From: Calliphora vicina
Taxonomy: Eukaryota; Arthropoda; Insecta; Diptera; Calliphoridae
Reading direction: 5' to 3'
DNA length: 64,000 nucleotides
Assembly (NCBI RefSeq): GCF_958450345.1
Contig: NC_088784.1
Coordinates: forward strand, 69,403,747-69,467,746
Below are positions 20,950 to 32,300 of this stretch, one piece after another. The notes under the pieces were generated by a model that worked only from the letters and a program-made list of their open reading frames with translations, was not told where the DNA came from and did not search any database. The stretch's first letter is position 1, and the number at the start of each line of letters is the position of its first letter. Position numbers and translations under genes: made by a program.

Positions 20950-23640
20950 GTATGTATATTGGGTATATATCAGACATTTGGAAGAATTCTTTAATACCCT
21001 TGATAAGGCAATTAATGCGAGCAACCTTGGTGACATAATGAATGTAATCGGAGATTTCAAAGCAGAAATTGGCTCTGACAATACAACTTAAAGTCAATTA
21101 TTGGCACCCACGAACTTGGTTGTAAGACCAAGAATGGGCCGCTATTCACTCACAGGAGAATCCATAAAGCGACTTGGATCTCCTCGGATCAAAGAACGGA
21201 TAACCAAGACATGCAGACATTGCAAGTGATCACCATCTTCTAGTCGCTGAGATGCATATCAAACTATTCGAGATACCGGCAATAGAGGAAACATGCGACC
21301 TATAGACATAAATGAGATGAAGGATAGAAAAGTTTCCGGTGCATATTCCGAAGACTTGAGAAATGCTATTTGATCTTGTCAATAAGGTGAGCTAACGGAA
21401 TAGAAAAGGGTGAAGTCTATATTTATGGAACCTGCCACACAGCCATAAGGAACGTGCGCGAGATGAGTGGATCTCCGATGAAACCTAGCGATTAATCGAA
21501 CTACGGAAATCACGAAATCTGATCTCATTAAAGCTCGAACTCGAAGTGTGAAACTACACTTGCAGACACTTTACAACGAGCTATATAGAGAAGTGAAATG
21601 TAGGGCTCGTAAGGATAAAAGGAGATGGCTGGCCGAAATCAGCAAGGATGCACAAATCGCAGCAGATAGTCATTGCATCAGCGATATGTATAGTTCTCAG
21701 AGGAAACTCACGAATGGTTATACGACATCGCAAATGTCCCTAAGTGGTTCGAATGGCAAACTTACGACTACTGAAGAGCAATAGGTTGAGGTATGGGCGG
21801 ATCACTATAGCCGAATGCTTTAGGGGGATTTCCGTCCTCTATGAACGAAATGCATATAGGTTCTCACATGGAAGACCCATATTTTGTTTCCGCATATCCA
21901 ACCATTGAAGAGATCACGAATTCAATTAGCAGTCTCAAAGGAAACAAATCCCCAGATGTTGACGGAATCTGTGCTGAGCTTTTGAAGTTCGACCTACATA
22001 CGACAGCTGGAATAATTTTGCTAATCATTCGAACATTTTGGACGAGTGAAAATCTCGACAACGAGCTGACTTAGAGCGTGATAATAAATATACCAAAAAA
22101 GGGACGATCTCATGGACTTTAATAACTGGATCATCATTACTCTGCTATGCGTAATTAATAGGGAAATAGCCCAAATAATTGTCAATAGGATTTCAGACAG
22201 GGTAACACCAACTCTAAGGCAGGAAAAGGCTAGATTCAGACCCCATAAGTCCACCATGGATCACATAAACAGCCTAAGTGTTATTGTGGATCAATCTGTA
22301 CAGAGGCGCTCTACACTTCATCTATGCTTCATAGACTTCGAAAAGGACTTCGAAAAACTAAACCACGATGTGATTTGGAGTTCATTGGCATATAGGAGAA
22401 TACCTCTTAAACTTATTCCGTAATCCTACAAGAGGAACCATGTAAAATTGTTGAGTGAAACTCTGAGAGTTGGCCACCACTTCTATTTAACACATTGACT
22501 GCCACGTCGGACACATATGTGTGACACTGCACTATGCGGTTTACGCCACGTCGGACACATATGTCCGACATGAATTTTATTCTCTCTAGCCATGTCAGAC
22601 AATAGTGCTGGATTTTAAGAATTTTTTCGATGTTGTCTGGAAGTTTCTCATCAAAACTGTAATCTTCACATTCTTCATCACTTTCTGAACTTGTACTGAG
22701 TATTTTTTCTAACTCAGTATCCCATAAAAAATTTTTTTCGCCATTTCGTAAGACCCTCTTATTTATAAAAAAAATCTGTTTCTAAGCAGTAAATATTACT
22801 GACAGTAGCCTAAATTCCAATATTGATGTTTTCGAAGAGATTACGCAAAGAAAATGCTGTGGCCCCCACCATCTTATTTGCTGAAAGTGCCTTGGCAGTC
22901 AATGTGTTAATATAGTTCTGGACACGATCCTTGGAACAGACTTCGGCATGGGGTATTGTGGGGAGTGCAGGGAGTGCATGGTCCCCTAAACAATCTTAAT
23001 TATACAGACGATATTTGTCTACTAGCTACTACAGCTACTCCAACTTACGAAGCGTAAATGTCATGAAGACAAAAACTTTATGTATTAATGCAACCTCCCG
23101 GAATTTATTTGCAATTGGTAAAAGCGAAATTCTATCAACCAATTCAGCTATCTTGGGAGCATTATATCTATGTACGGGAGATCGGGTGAAGCCATCGATA
23201 ATCGCTTGCAGAAGGCACGTTAAACATTTGGCTGCCTAAAACCTAGTTTGGAAATCAACCTCTTAATGTTAATGTAAAATCTACCCTACTGTACGTCTGC
23301 GAAATTTAAAACGCAACCACTCGTGATATAAGAAAAACGCAAGTATTCGCAGTCTTCGCAAGATTCTAAGTGCATTTTTGCCGAGAACCATATGAAATCA
23401 TACGTTCTGTGAAAAAACAGGCCAACGAATCCTATCGAAATAAGGAGACGAAAATAGCGTTGGATCGACACACCCTCAGAAGGCAGACTTACACATCGCT
23501 AGAACTGCCATAGACTTGAACTCGCAAGGGATCTGAGTATGGAGAAGATAGATTAAGGTAAGAGTTGGGGAGAAGTGAAAGAAAAGAAATATAGAGATTA
23601 TCAAAAATTTCACTGAGGTCCTATGCCTCTTGTAGGAACG
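20950..23640 (+). pseudogene. RTE-type non-LTR retrotransposon, 5'-truncated and decayed
   Basis: Pieces appear in the order of a LINE polyprotein. First comes an apurinic endonuclease remnant near 21040-21300 (IGDFKAEIGSDN, GRYSLTGE, SDHHLLVAEM-like). A linker follows (TLYNELYREVKCRARKDKRR). The reverse transcriptase lies at 21841-23240: EEITNSISSLKGNKSPDVDG, IPKKGR, GFRPHKST-like text, LCFIDFEKDFEKLNHD, then after the MITE a YTDD-equivalent region and NVMKTKTLCINAT. The C-terminal region follows (LLYVCE, IRKTQVF, TLRR). The final parts resemble the RTE clade. Stops and frameshifts are many, so it is dead. The FADD/YADD catalytic motif is degraded. A 416-bp piggyBac MITE splits it at 22491. 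Confidence 0.85.
22491..22906 (-). mobile_element. piggyBac MITE carrying a transposase N-terminal trace (copy E1)
   Basis: TTAA flanks both ends (22487-22490 and 22907-22910). The ends are CACATTGACTGCCACGTCGG and the complement CACATTGACTGCCAAGGCAC. The internal subterminal palindrome GTCGGACACATATGTCCGAC is repeated. On the minus strand a short open piece (LWDTELEKILS-like, then SFDEEHPDNIE in the sister copy) looks like the acidic N-terminus of a piggyBac transposase. The element is inserted in the LINE and is a near-identical, inverted copy of 35647-36064. Confidence 0.88.
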
Positions 23641-24467
23641 ACGGGAACTTATACATCAGACATTTGTGTGCCGATTTTCTCGATTTAAAATATCAACCTA
23701 AGTTGTTTTTGTTAAACCAAATTTTATGAAAAATCGATTTGAGGGACGTTTTTCTTTTAAACATAATAATATCTCAGACATTTATGAACCGCTCTGCTGA
23801 TTTTCAATACGAAAATTCTAGACATACATATAACTGATATATCAAAAGCTAACTTTTTTCAACGAATAGACTGTCAAGTGGATATCGTTATATATACTTC
23901 CCTGTATATAAATATCCAAGATATATGTATGTAGAACCTACATTGCAACAAAGTTTTAAATCATTGTCTTCTTGGCTGATAAATTGTGTAATGAAATTAT
24001 CTAAACAAAACCAATATGTGCGAGCAGTAATCCATAAAAACATAAAGAATTTGAAAGAGTTTTGAAACTGTCACGTTTTGAAAAATAGAGCATACAATTG
24101 CTTTAAACATGTTTTGTTCTTTTATGGTTGGCTTTGGTTCTGAATATAAATTTAACTTTACAATAAACTATTATTTATAGGTTTAACACTAAAAACAACT
24201 AAAGTATTACTGTTGCCAGGTAAATTTTTTATTGAGCTAAAAATACAATAAAACACTGAATATGTCTATATTATTGTGGGCGACCTCTGTAACGTTCGGT
24301 TTTTATATATTTTTGTGTAAAAAAAAACTAATAACACTGACACTTCTTTAATAATCACTTGTTTCCATTTCAAATAATAACAAATATTATCAATAAATAC
24401 TTATTAACAGTTATAAATTGTTTAAATTTTTGTTTTCTTTTTTTAAATTTTCGTTTAAAACACTTAC

Positions 24468-24479
24468 AAATTTGAACAT
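24468..24479 (-). CDS. Cuticle gene 2, 12-nt first coding exon (MFKF)
   Basis: ATGTTCAAATTT is followed by the donor GTAAGTG on the minus strand. It supplies the first four residues of the signal peptide that continues at 18300 in phase 0. The exon lies about 110 nt downstream of a TATAAAAG box. The exon is nearly identical to gene 1's exon 1, including the donor, which supports common ancestry. The link across 6.2 kb is inferred. Confidence 0.75.
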
Positions 24480-24588
24480 ATTGATTTGGAGTTTGTTAAA
24501 ACAACGCGTAGATTTAAAAAATTATACAAAAAATGTACTGCGACGAACACGAGAACAATAGTGGTACAGTGTCTGCAATAATCTGAAG

Positions 24589-24596
24589 CTTTTATA
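24589..24596 (-). promoter_or_regulatory. TATA box of cuticle gene 2
   Basis: Minus-strand GGTATAAAAGCTTC lies 110 nt upstream of the ATG at 24479. Transcription should start near 24560-24567 (local text TTGCAGACACTGT), giving a leader of about 85 nt. Confidence 0.72.
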
Positions 24597-24599
24597 CCA

Positions 24600-25152
24600 G
24601 AACCCGAAAAAATTTCAGTTAAACTAAATTTCAAAATTATTTTTAACATGCCAAACATGTTCCGCATCCTGTTTTTTGTTGCAGTTGTTGTATTGTATCT
24701 ATCTAAATATGTATTTCTTCTTTTTTGCTCAGATACAATTTAATCTAAATTTTGTTGCGATAAGAAGATACAACAACAGAAATAGCAATAAAATTAAATA
24801 AAATACTTTTTATGCATTTTTATTTATTTTTTCTTTGTACGACTTGTGAATTCGTCGAAGAAGTTTTTGATTTTTTTAACTACAACAAATTTTGTCAGAA
24901 TAATATTTATGTTAAAATGTCAGGGTTAACAACAAAAATATAAAGAACAAATAAATAAAATGTGTTAATAAGAAATGTTATGAAATACTCACTCACTATC
25001 GTTGTTAAAAATTTAAAAAAAAGAAATGAAATGTTTGACGAAAAAACAAACAAAAAAAGATGTGTGATTGTGTGTTAAAAAAGTACGTCTGCTGAATATC
25101 AATTAAATATTATTTAAACGAAATTATTGAAATGTCTGGGAATCTGTCGATT
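24600..25152. other. Upstream region of gene 2, no named feature
   Basis: AT-rich, with several CAACAA/TTGTTG runs. It may contain regulatory sites, but none can be assigned. Confidence 0.4.
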
Positions 25153-25894
25153 CCCAACAGTTACTCTAGTAGTCAATATATCCCTTATAGACAGTAATTG
25201 TACTAATGTCTGGTCACTTGGCTGACTCCAATCGATATATTTTGGGTTATTTGAAACGTATGTGCTCCTTGTAGTGCAGGGAGAAGTCAATTGGTTACTT
25301 TATACATCCAATGTAATCTAAGAAGAAGGCAATTGTCACTTAAGTGTCTCTATGTAATCTAGAGTGTAGTCACTTTAAACGTTTATTTTGTACTTCACTT
25401 TTTTGTGAGTAATTTGTTCAAACTGGTTTAATAAAAATTGTGTTGGTATAATTCTCATGCAGTTTATTTTCATTTTGCTTAAGTATACTGACATCCCATG
25501 TAAACTAGCGTGAAGTCAATTATCACTTTAGTGTCTCTAAGTAAAGTAGATTGTAGTCACTTTAAACTTTTATTTTGTACTGCACTTTAAAAAGTAGTTA
25601 ATTTACACACCAAAAGTATTATATTGTAGAGTTGTAGAAGGAAGGTTTGTTTAAAAGTAATCGATTAAAGGAATGTCTATGAGATGTCTTATTAACTGAC
25701 TATTTGAAGTCAATTAGCACCCGTACATGTTAAAATAACTAGTTATGTAGCTGATCAAATAACCAGTTAATTAGTTATTATGGTAACTAACTCTATGTAA
25801 CCGGTATGTGAAACCAATGCATTGACTACTTTGAAGCAGATATCCGACAGTCACATTTTAATCCAGTTCGGGACAGTCTCCTAGCAATGTTGGG
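25153..25894 (+). mobile_element. Unclassified CCCAACA-ended element (C1)
   Basis: The element begins CCCAACAGTTACTCTAGTAG and ends with the complement of CCCAACATTGCTAGGAGACT. It is about 742 bp. Internal phrases recur within it (GAAGTCAATT, CACTTWAGTGTCTCTAWGTAA and TTTATTTTGTACTKCACTTT appear twice). An inverted copy, interrupted by a B repeat, lies at 60721-62028. No open frame and no certain target duplication, so it cannot be assigned to a superfamily. Confidence 0.7.
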
Positions 25895-26744
25895 TTTTAG
25901 CAATTTTCTTCATACAAACATATATATAGTAATTATTTTGTTTAGTATGAGCATTTAGTCGAATACATAATTGGGTTATCTAAACTGTAACTACAAAAAT
26001 AGCATAGTCTATACATATCCCAATTTTGTTATCCTCATTATACAAAATCAATTCCTAATCAATAGTAATAATTATTTCGCGGATATTCAGAAAGTACTAT
26101 ACAGAAAATATTAGTTAACGCTCATGATATATTTTAGTTACATTTATGGATTTTATCAAAATTCAAATTTCCCGAAATAGAAATTATAATATAGAGAAGT
26201 TGAATTAATGTTATCAATATATATCAGCAATAACAGCCCATAATTAGCGGAAAACCATCAAAACAATTCAGACAATGTCTCCTCTAACATCACATATATT
26301 TTATATGTATGGTATGATTCATATTTATAGGACTTTGGCATTCATTTCTCATAGCCTGCTAGTTAGATATGTCTTGACAAGTTCGAAAATTTAAACTTAT
26401 GTCCGAAATATTTTTAAATCAGTTTAGGTCATGACGATAAATATATAATTTCTTAAATTTTAGATACATCGAACTTAAGAATGTTGAAAAAAAATTCCAA
26501 ATTTTCAATATTGTTTCAGAATATAAACGAAAATTTCTAAAGCTGGCGAAATAATTTTTAACACAAGATTTCTTAAAAATTTGTCTTAAAAAATATACCG
26601 ATAGACTCATAAACACTTTCGATTCATAATTACAAGGCCCTCTATCGAAAAAAACTTCAGCGAACTTAAATCTACAAAAATGTTGGAATGCTAATGAAAT
26701 TTAACAGAAAGAGGTTTCATATAGAAATAAATTATACTTCCTAG
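25895..26744. other. AT-rich spacer, nothing recognised
   Basis: No coding or repeat structure supported. Confidence 0.45.
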
Positions 26745-26870
26745 AATGATGACGATCGGTAAATAGGCCAAATTCGAAAATCACTCTAGAAAATAAATCA
26801 TTGAAATTTGAAGATAAAAAGTTTTTTGCTCAGTGTAGGGTATAATATAGTCGTTCTAGAACGACTATAC
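26745..26870 (+). repeat. B-type repeat tail (B8) ending in a 24-bp perfect palindrome
   Basis: Text such as GATGACGATCGG, CCGAAAATCACTC-like sequence and TTGCTCAGTGTAGGGTATAA matches the right third of the B repeats. The last 24 bp (26846-26869), TAGTCGTTCTAGAACGACTA with two more bases on each side, are a perfect palindrome. It occupies the position of the terminal hairpin in other copies. The minisatellite begins immediately after it. Confidence 0.65.
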
Positions 26871-26875
26871 CTACA

Positions 26876-27352
26876 TTTTTCTATAGAAAATTGTCTTCAC
26901 TGGACAGTTTTCTATAGAAAAGTGTCTTCACTGGACAGTTTTCTATAGAAAAGTGTCTTCACTGGACAGTTTTCTATAGAAAAGTGTCTTCACTGGACAG
27001 TTTTCTATAGAAAAGTGTCTTCACTGGACAGTTTTCTATAGAAAAGTGTCTTCACTGGACAGTTTTCTATAGAAAAGTGTCTTCACTGGACAGTTTTCTA
27101 TAGAAAAGTGTCTTCACTGGACAGTTTTCTATAGAAAAGTGTCTTCACTGGACAGTTTTCTATAGAAAAGTGTCTTCACTGGACAGTTTTCTATAGAAAA
27201 GTGTCTTCACTGGACAGTTTTCTAAAGAAAAGTGTCTTCACTGGACAATTTTCTAAAGAAAAGTGTCTTCACTGGACAGTTTTCTAAAGAAAAGTGTCTT
27301 CACTGGACAGTTTTCTATAGAAAAGTTTCTTCATTAGACAGCTTTCTATAGA
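26876..27352 (+). repeat. 31-bp minisatellite, about 15 tandem copies
   Basis: The unit contains TTTTCTATAGAAAA, a 14-bp palindrome, followed by GTGTCTTCACTGGACAG. The period is 31 bp. Central units are identical. The outer units carry substitutions (TCTAAAGAAAA in three units near 27220-27290, and TTTCTTCATTAGACAG at the right end), as expected from unequal exchange. There are no unique spacers, so it is not a CRISPR array. Confidence 0.95.
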
Positions 27353-27642
27353 CGTTCAAATTTTTGCTGTAGAGTATGGGCTGGAGGCACGACATAATAA
27401 AAGAGTTATTTTCGGTGATAAGGATTAGCCCCTTAGATCATATGATTTAGGAAGAAAATCCACCTCATAGGATTTAGTTATCATCATTCATATTTTTCAT
27501 TTACGAAAAATTAAAGCAGAGTTGATGTAGCTATATCCGTCTGTCTGTTGAAATCAACTTTATTGTCCGCTTTGTCTCCTCTAATGCCCGTAGTTTTAGC
27601 AAATATATGTGGGTCTTCAAGTCAAGTGAACCAATTTTTGAA

Positions 27643-27672
27643 ATCGATGTCTCCCGATCGGGAGACATCGAT
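27643..27672. repeat. 30-bp perfect palindrome
   Basis: The sequence ATCGATGTCTCCCGA is followed directly by its exact complement with no loop. GATCGATCGGTCGA follows, so the area is unusually rich in ATCGAT. It could extrude as a cruciform or be a remnant of a terminal inverted pair. No function is evident. Confidence 0.85.
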
Positions 27673-28000
27673 CGATCGGTCGAGAACTCTCTGAGTTAGA
27701 GGTTGACTCCCCAATTTGACATTTTGGCCAAACAGGTGTTTTTTTTTCATCCATGTAACTTATTACCAATTTTTCTTAGCAAATAGTTTAGATATATTTT
27801 TCTCAATCTTTTGAAAAAACTTTTTTGACTTTTTTTCCAAAAGAAAGCTTATATATTTTCATTGAAGATTTATTTGAGCGCTTAGTAGGATGCAAGTTGG
27901 ATATCTATCTAAATAAATGTTTTGTAACACAAAACATGAAATTGACTTTTTTTTTTGCAAAATTAGGTCCAGCTTTAAGAGGATGAAATCACCCATATAT

Positions 28001-28110
28001 CTACGGTATAAAATAACCAGCAGATAAAATTACCTAAGAGATAACTTGACATTAATTTAAAATCAATATCTACTGGTAAAAATTACCAAATATTTTTACT
28101 CCATAAGTAA
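28001..28110. repeat. Dispersed repeat I, copy 2
   Basis: Matches 15456-15560 through TCTACGGTATAAAATA, ATAACTTGACATTAAT and CCAAATATTTTTACTYCAT. The class is unknown. Confidence 0.55.
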
Positions 28111-28438
28111 GATAAAATTTACAGACGGCAATAAAGATACAAGACCATAAACGATATTTTAAACTCATTTTGGATTATTATTTCGAAAGATTTGCATTTA
28201 TAGCTATTGAATGTTTCCTAAGCTACTTTCTTGGCCTATAAACATTTGCTGAATTTGTCATACATCATCAATCTAAAAATCGGTCGGATTACGAAATCAA
28301 AAAATTATTTTTTGTTTTTAAGAAATATCAACTCAATTTAGCGTAGAAAATCATTAAAAAGTAACAACCACAGTTTCTATTATTATGACCAAGAGTGTAT
28401 TAATAAATAGCGTATAACAATTACATTTTCTCACTTAT

Positions 28439-28933
28439 TATACCCTTCACCTTCGTGAGAAGGGTATAGTATATAAGTTTGTCATTCCGTTTGTAATTTC
28501 TACATTTTTCATTTCCGAACCTATAAAGTATATATATTCTGGATCCTTATTGATAGCGGAGTCGATTAAGCCATGTCAGTCTGTCTGTTGAAATCAATTT
28601 TCTGAAGACCACAAATATCTTCGGGAACCATATCTTCAATAATTATGTCAGACATGCTTTCGAAAAGTTTGCTATTTAAAATCAGCAAAATCGGTCCACA
28701 AATGGCTGAGATATGAGAAAAAAACCAGGACAACTTCGATTTTTCACCTATTTTTTGACCTGGATTACTAAGTCAGTAATATAGACAATATGGATATCTA
28801 ATGATAGATATTTCATAAAAATGAAAAAAATAAATTTTGTTTACCTAAAAATATTTAACATTTGAATTTTGAAGTCTAAAGGGCATATAAGATTCGGCAC
28901 AGCCGAATATATGTAGCTCTCTTACTTGTTTTT
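28439..28933 (-). mobile_element. A-type dispersed repeat, near complete (A2)
   Basis: On the minus strand it starts AACAAGTAAGAGAGCT, then ATTCGGCTGTGCCGAAT (7-bp stem) and ends TACCCTTCTCACGAAGGTGAAGGGTATA, a second hairpin. The interior includes a CCTATAAAGTATATATATTC tract and GTCTGTCTGTTGAAATCAA. The size of about 495 bp is probably close to full length for this group. It is non-coding. Confidence 0.75.
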
Positions 28934-31351
28934 ATTTAATTTTAAAATCAGCGATTATGACCTGTGTTACAGCATTTATGATGAGCAAAATCATAGGATA
29001 AGCAAATAAACTTATGGGATTTCTATATTTCTTAAATTAATTGCAAACATTTTGTAAAACATCATAAAGATTTACAAATCAAAAAAGTTATTTTATATAT
29101 CCTCAGTTATTATTCAGTGGAATTGGCTGCCTGTATACACAAACATGTTTGATTGCGTTACTAGATTTGAAGTCAAATGAAATAATTTAAGTTTCATCAA
29201 CATTTAAAAACAGAAAAAATTAATCAACGAAATTAAAAGTCTGTCATGCATGAGAAACAAATCTGACATCAAATAAAACTGGAATGCAAGAGTATTACAT
29301 GCGATTATTGTCTTGTTAATATTGGGTCAACAATAGTTTCACGATTTTAAGTTGATGTCTGAGTAGAAAAATTAATTTTATTTTTTGAAAATAATCATAG
29401 TTTTGTTTATTATAAATTCTTATATCTATTTGCTTAAATATATGCATTGACATAAATCATGATCTGTAAAAAATTCTTAAAAATATGAAATCACTCAGTG
29501 TCCTTGACTTTGATAATGAACATTAGCAAGGTTTTAAACTATTGTTAGGTATTTCCTTATATAAGCACACAAAATATAGAATTTCTGTTTTCAAAAGATG
29601 GGAGATTATGATGTACGATTTTTAAAAAATCGATTTCTATACAAACATTTTAAATTTCAACTGAATGAAGCACGCTGCAGATCATGATCATCTATTGTCA
29701 TTCGGGCTTAAATCACAGAAGCAAGAAGCAAAATAAATGAAATTAAAAAAGAGGTTTTTTACTTTTAAAACCCGAAACCTTCACCGTTGTTTTTCAAGTG
29801 CAAACAAGTATTGATTTTAAAACTAGTTCCTGAATGATGATTGAATATTTAGTTCAGATTTGCAGTATTTTTTTTGCGTTCAGCGTCATCATGTTGTTGT
29901 CACCAAAAAATTACGTATAAACCAGATTTCATACATCAGATCAATGATGAGAAATATAAATAATTTAGCTGGAGTTATGGTATCGATTGTTTTTTTTTAA
30001 TATTGAGGGTATTCAGATGATTAAGAGACAAAATTATCAGGTATAGGCTCCGTTTAATAGTGTTATTGCATTGTTATGAAAAATGCTTAATGCTTCAGCT
30101 CAGGAAACTTTGTCTTGACAACAAAATTCATTAATTGTTATGATAAATATTTGTCAAGTGTAGACCTAGGACAAGAAGTGAAAACATCTTAGAGTTAGGT
30201 TTATCTTGATAGCTTTTCACTTCTTGTTATTCTTTATTTAAACAAATTTAAATGAAATTTTTTATTACCGATTGTAATAATCACCAATCACATTCCCCAT
30301 ATCACAAAATATGACAGCAGACGTCAATTTTCATTGTAAGATAACTGATACAAAATCTTTATAAATTTTAAAATATCAAAACTTTGACAGCATTGTCCAT
30401 CTCCACATAAAGACTCATTAACATTTCATATCATTTGGGTTTCAAATACAAAATACTTAACACTTGCAGCTTTCAATCAGCAAATTCTCATTCGTTTGAT
30501 TTTAAATTTATTGATTGTATTACAACATTTTGAAAAGGTTCTTTTGTGAAAAAAAAAAAAATAATTGAAATAAAAATAAACAAAAAACTTCAAAAGTTAA
30601 ATTGTAAAACTGTGATTGGTGGAGAGAAGAAGCATTACAATTAATTATAGACAAATAGCAAACATTTGAAATAGTCATCAATTGCAATTGTTTGAATTCC
30701 GAATCAAAATGGAATTTATCTGGGGATTGGCCAATTCCAACAGCTGACAACAGGCAACAGCTACAAACAGAAAACTACAACAAAACATGCCCATCCATTC
30801 ATTTTTTTGTTTTTTGTATTTTGCAAACGAGGAGGATTGACTGACTGTCTAACAAGTGTAGGTGAAGATTTATATATAAAAAAACTACATATTTTGTAAA
30901 AAATTAATGTTATAAATTTTATAATAAAAATCCGAAACACTCTCGCACCTTACAACATTTTATTTTCAGCTTTTTCGTTTGCATTTTTATTCGACTACAA
31001 TGAACAAGTTGATTGCGAATAAAAAAATACTCGTACTATTATAAATGGAGTGTTAATTCAAATGAGAATGAAACAAAATAAATAAATATAATAAAAAGAC
31101 ATTCATTTTGTACTTTAAAGTACATTGTAAGTTCTTGCATTTGACACTTTTGACAAATGATCGTACATTACGAGTGTAAATAATAAATAAATTTTTCTAT
31201 ATTTATTAAAATGACATTTATACGCGAGCTGGTTAGAAATTCATATTCTCAAACAGCAGAGTTTTAAACAAGTTCAATCCAACAACTCAAAACTAAATGA
31301 AAACCTTCATTGTAACTATTCTTTTTTTAAATCTAGATTCCGTAAAACGTA
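28934..31351. other. 2.4-kb AT-rich region, nothing recognised
   Basis: No frame with coding character, splice-linked exon or repeat that I could support. The 76-codon minus frame at 30520-30750 has no domain. Confidence 0.5.
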
Positions 31352-31649
31352 GGGTGGCCCTGAATAAAGAAAAGTTTGATTTTTTTCAGTCTCAACCCTC
31401 AGTTTGGTGAATATTGGTAAAAAGAAATCCTGTAAATTTTTTAGGTTTGTGTTGCATTTACAAGGCGAAAAAAATTAAATTTTTTCAGTTATTGTAAAAA
31501 TTTTGCCATTAAAAAATTACGTTTCCAATTTAATTTGAAAGAATATAAATGTGTACGTAATTGTCGTTCTAATGAGATATAAAAGACAAAAATTGGTTAC
31601 AAAATTTTAAAGTTATTAAAAATTATCCAGGTCATTAATGTGTCTCAGG

Positions 31650-32203
31650 AGCTATATTCCGCTTTGCAGAATCTTATATACCCATCACCAAATTATATTT
31701 AAAAATACAAATTTTAAATATTTTTAGGTAAACAAAATGAATTTTTTTTCATTTTTTGAAAAAATTTTTGGTTTTTAAATTTTTTTTTTTGTGAAAAAAA
31801 TCGGGTTAAAAAATATTTTTTTCCGATTTTGACCCTCTATGGTCTTATATACGTCGTTGCAAAGGTCTTTGAAATATATATCATAAGTTATCCATATTGC
31901 CTATATTTTTTCTTCATATCTCAGCCATTTGTGGCCCGATTTTTCTGATTTTAAATAGGAAATTTCTCGAAAGCATATCTGACAGAATTATTGAAGATTT
32001 GGATCCCGAAGATATCTGGGAATCTTCAGAAAATTGATTTCAACCCACAGACGGACATACCATACAGACAGACGGAAAATGCTTAATCGACTCTATAAGG
32101 ATCCAGAATATATATACTTTATAGGGTCGGAAAATTATATTGTGGAAATTACAAACGGAACGACAAACTCATATATACCCCTCTCATGAAGGTGAAGGGT
32201 ATA
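31650..32203 (+). mobile_element. A-type dispersed repeat (A3)
   Basis: It runs from AGCTATATTCCGCTTTGCAG (decayed left hairpin) and CTTATATACCCATCACC to CATGAAGGTGAAGGGTATAA. It shares its interior with A2, A4 and A5, including TCTGACAGAATTATTGAAG-type text and TAAGGATCCAGAATATATAT. Confidence 0.75.
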
Positions 32204-32254
32204 ATGACCAAGTGATTAGCCCACTACAAGTATGATTTTGTAGATTGGGTATAA

Positions 32255-32300
32255 AAATTAAATTCATATTTCATAAACATATGAAATATGAATTTAATTT
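32255..32300. repeat. 20-bp inverted repeat (hairpin)
   Basis: AAATTAAATTCATATTTCAT, a six-base loop, then its exact complement. It lies just right of A3. Possibly a tiny foldback. Confidence 0.75.

Larger units (their letters stand above)
18301..24467 (-). other. 6.2-kb intron of cuticle gene 2
   Basis: The donor is GTAAGTG after ATGTTCAAATTT and the acceptor is AAATTTCAG before GTGATTTTATTC. It contains a nested pair of hAT elements (18565-20626) and an RTE-type LINE carrying a piggyBac MITE (20950-23640). The segment 23640-24460 shows only weak resemblance to A-type repeats. 18301-18556 and 20635-20949 hold nothing recognisable. The intron is inferred from splice sites and from the shared layout of the three genes. 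Confidence 0.75.

Noticed and set aside
24464..24667. A 67-codon minus frame over the gene 2 promoter
   Set aside because: It runs through the TATA box, the leader and the donor site. The composition is not protein-like and the four-codon exon explains the region better.
26876..27352. CRISPR-like repeat array
   Set aside because: The units are directly adjacent with no unique spacers and the genome is that of an insect. It is a minisatellite.
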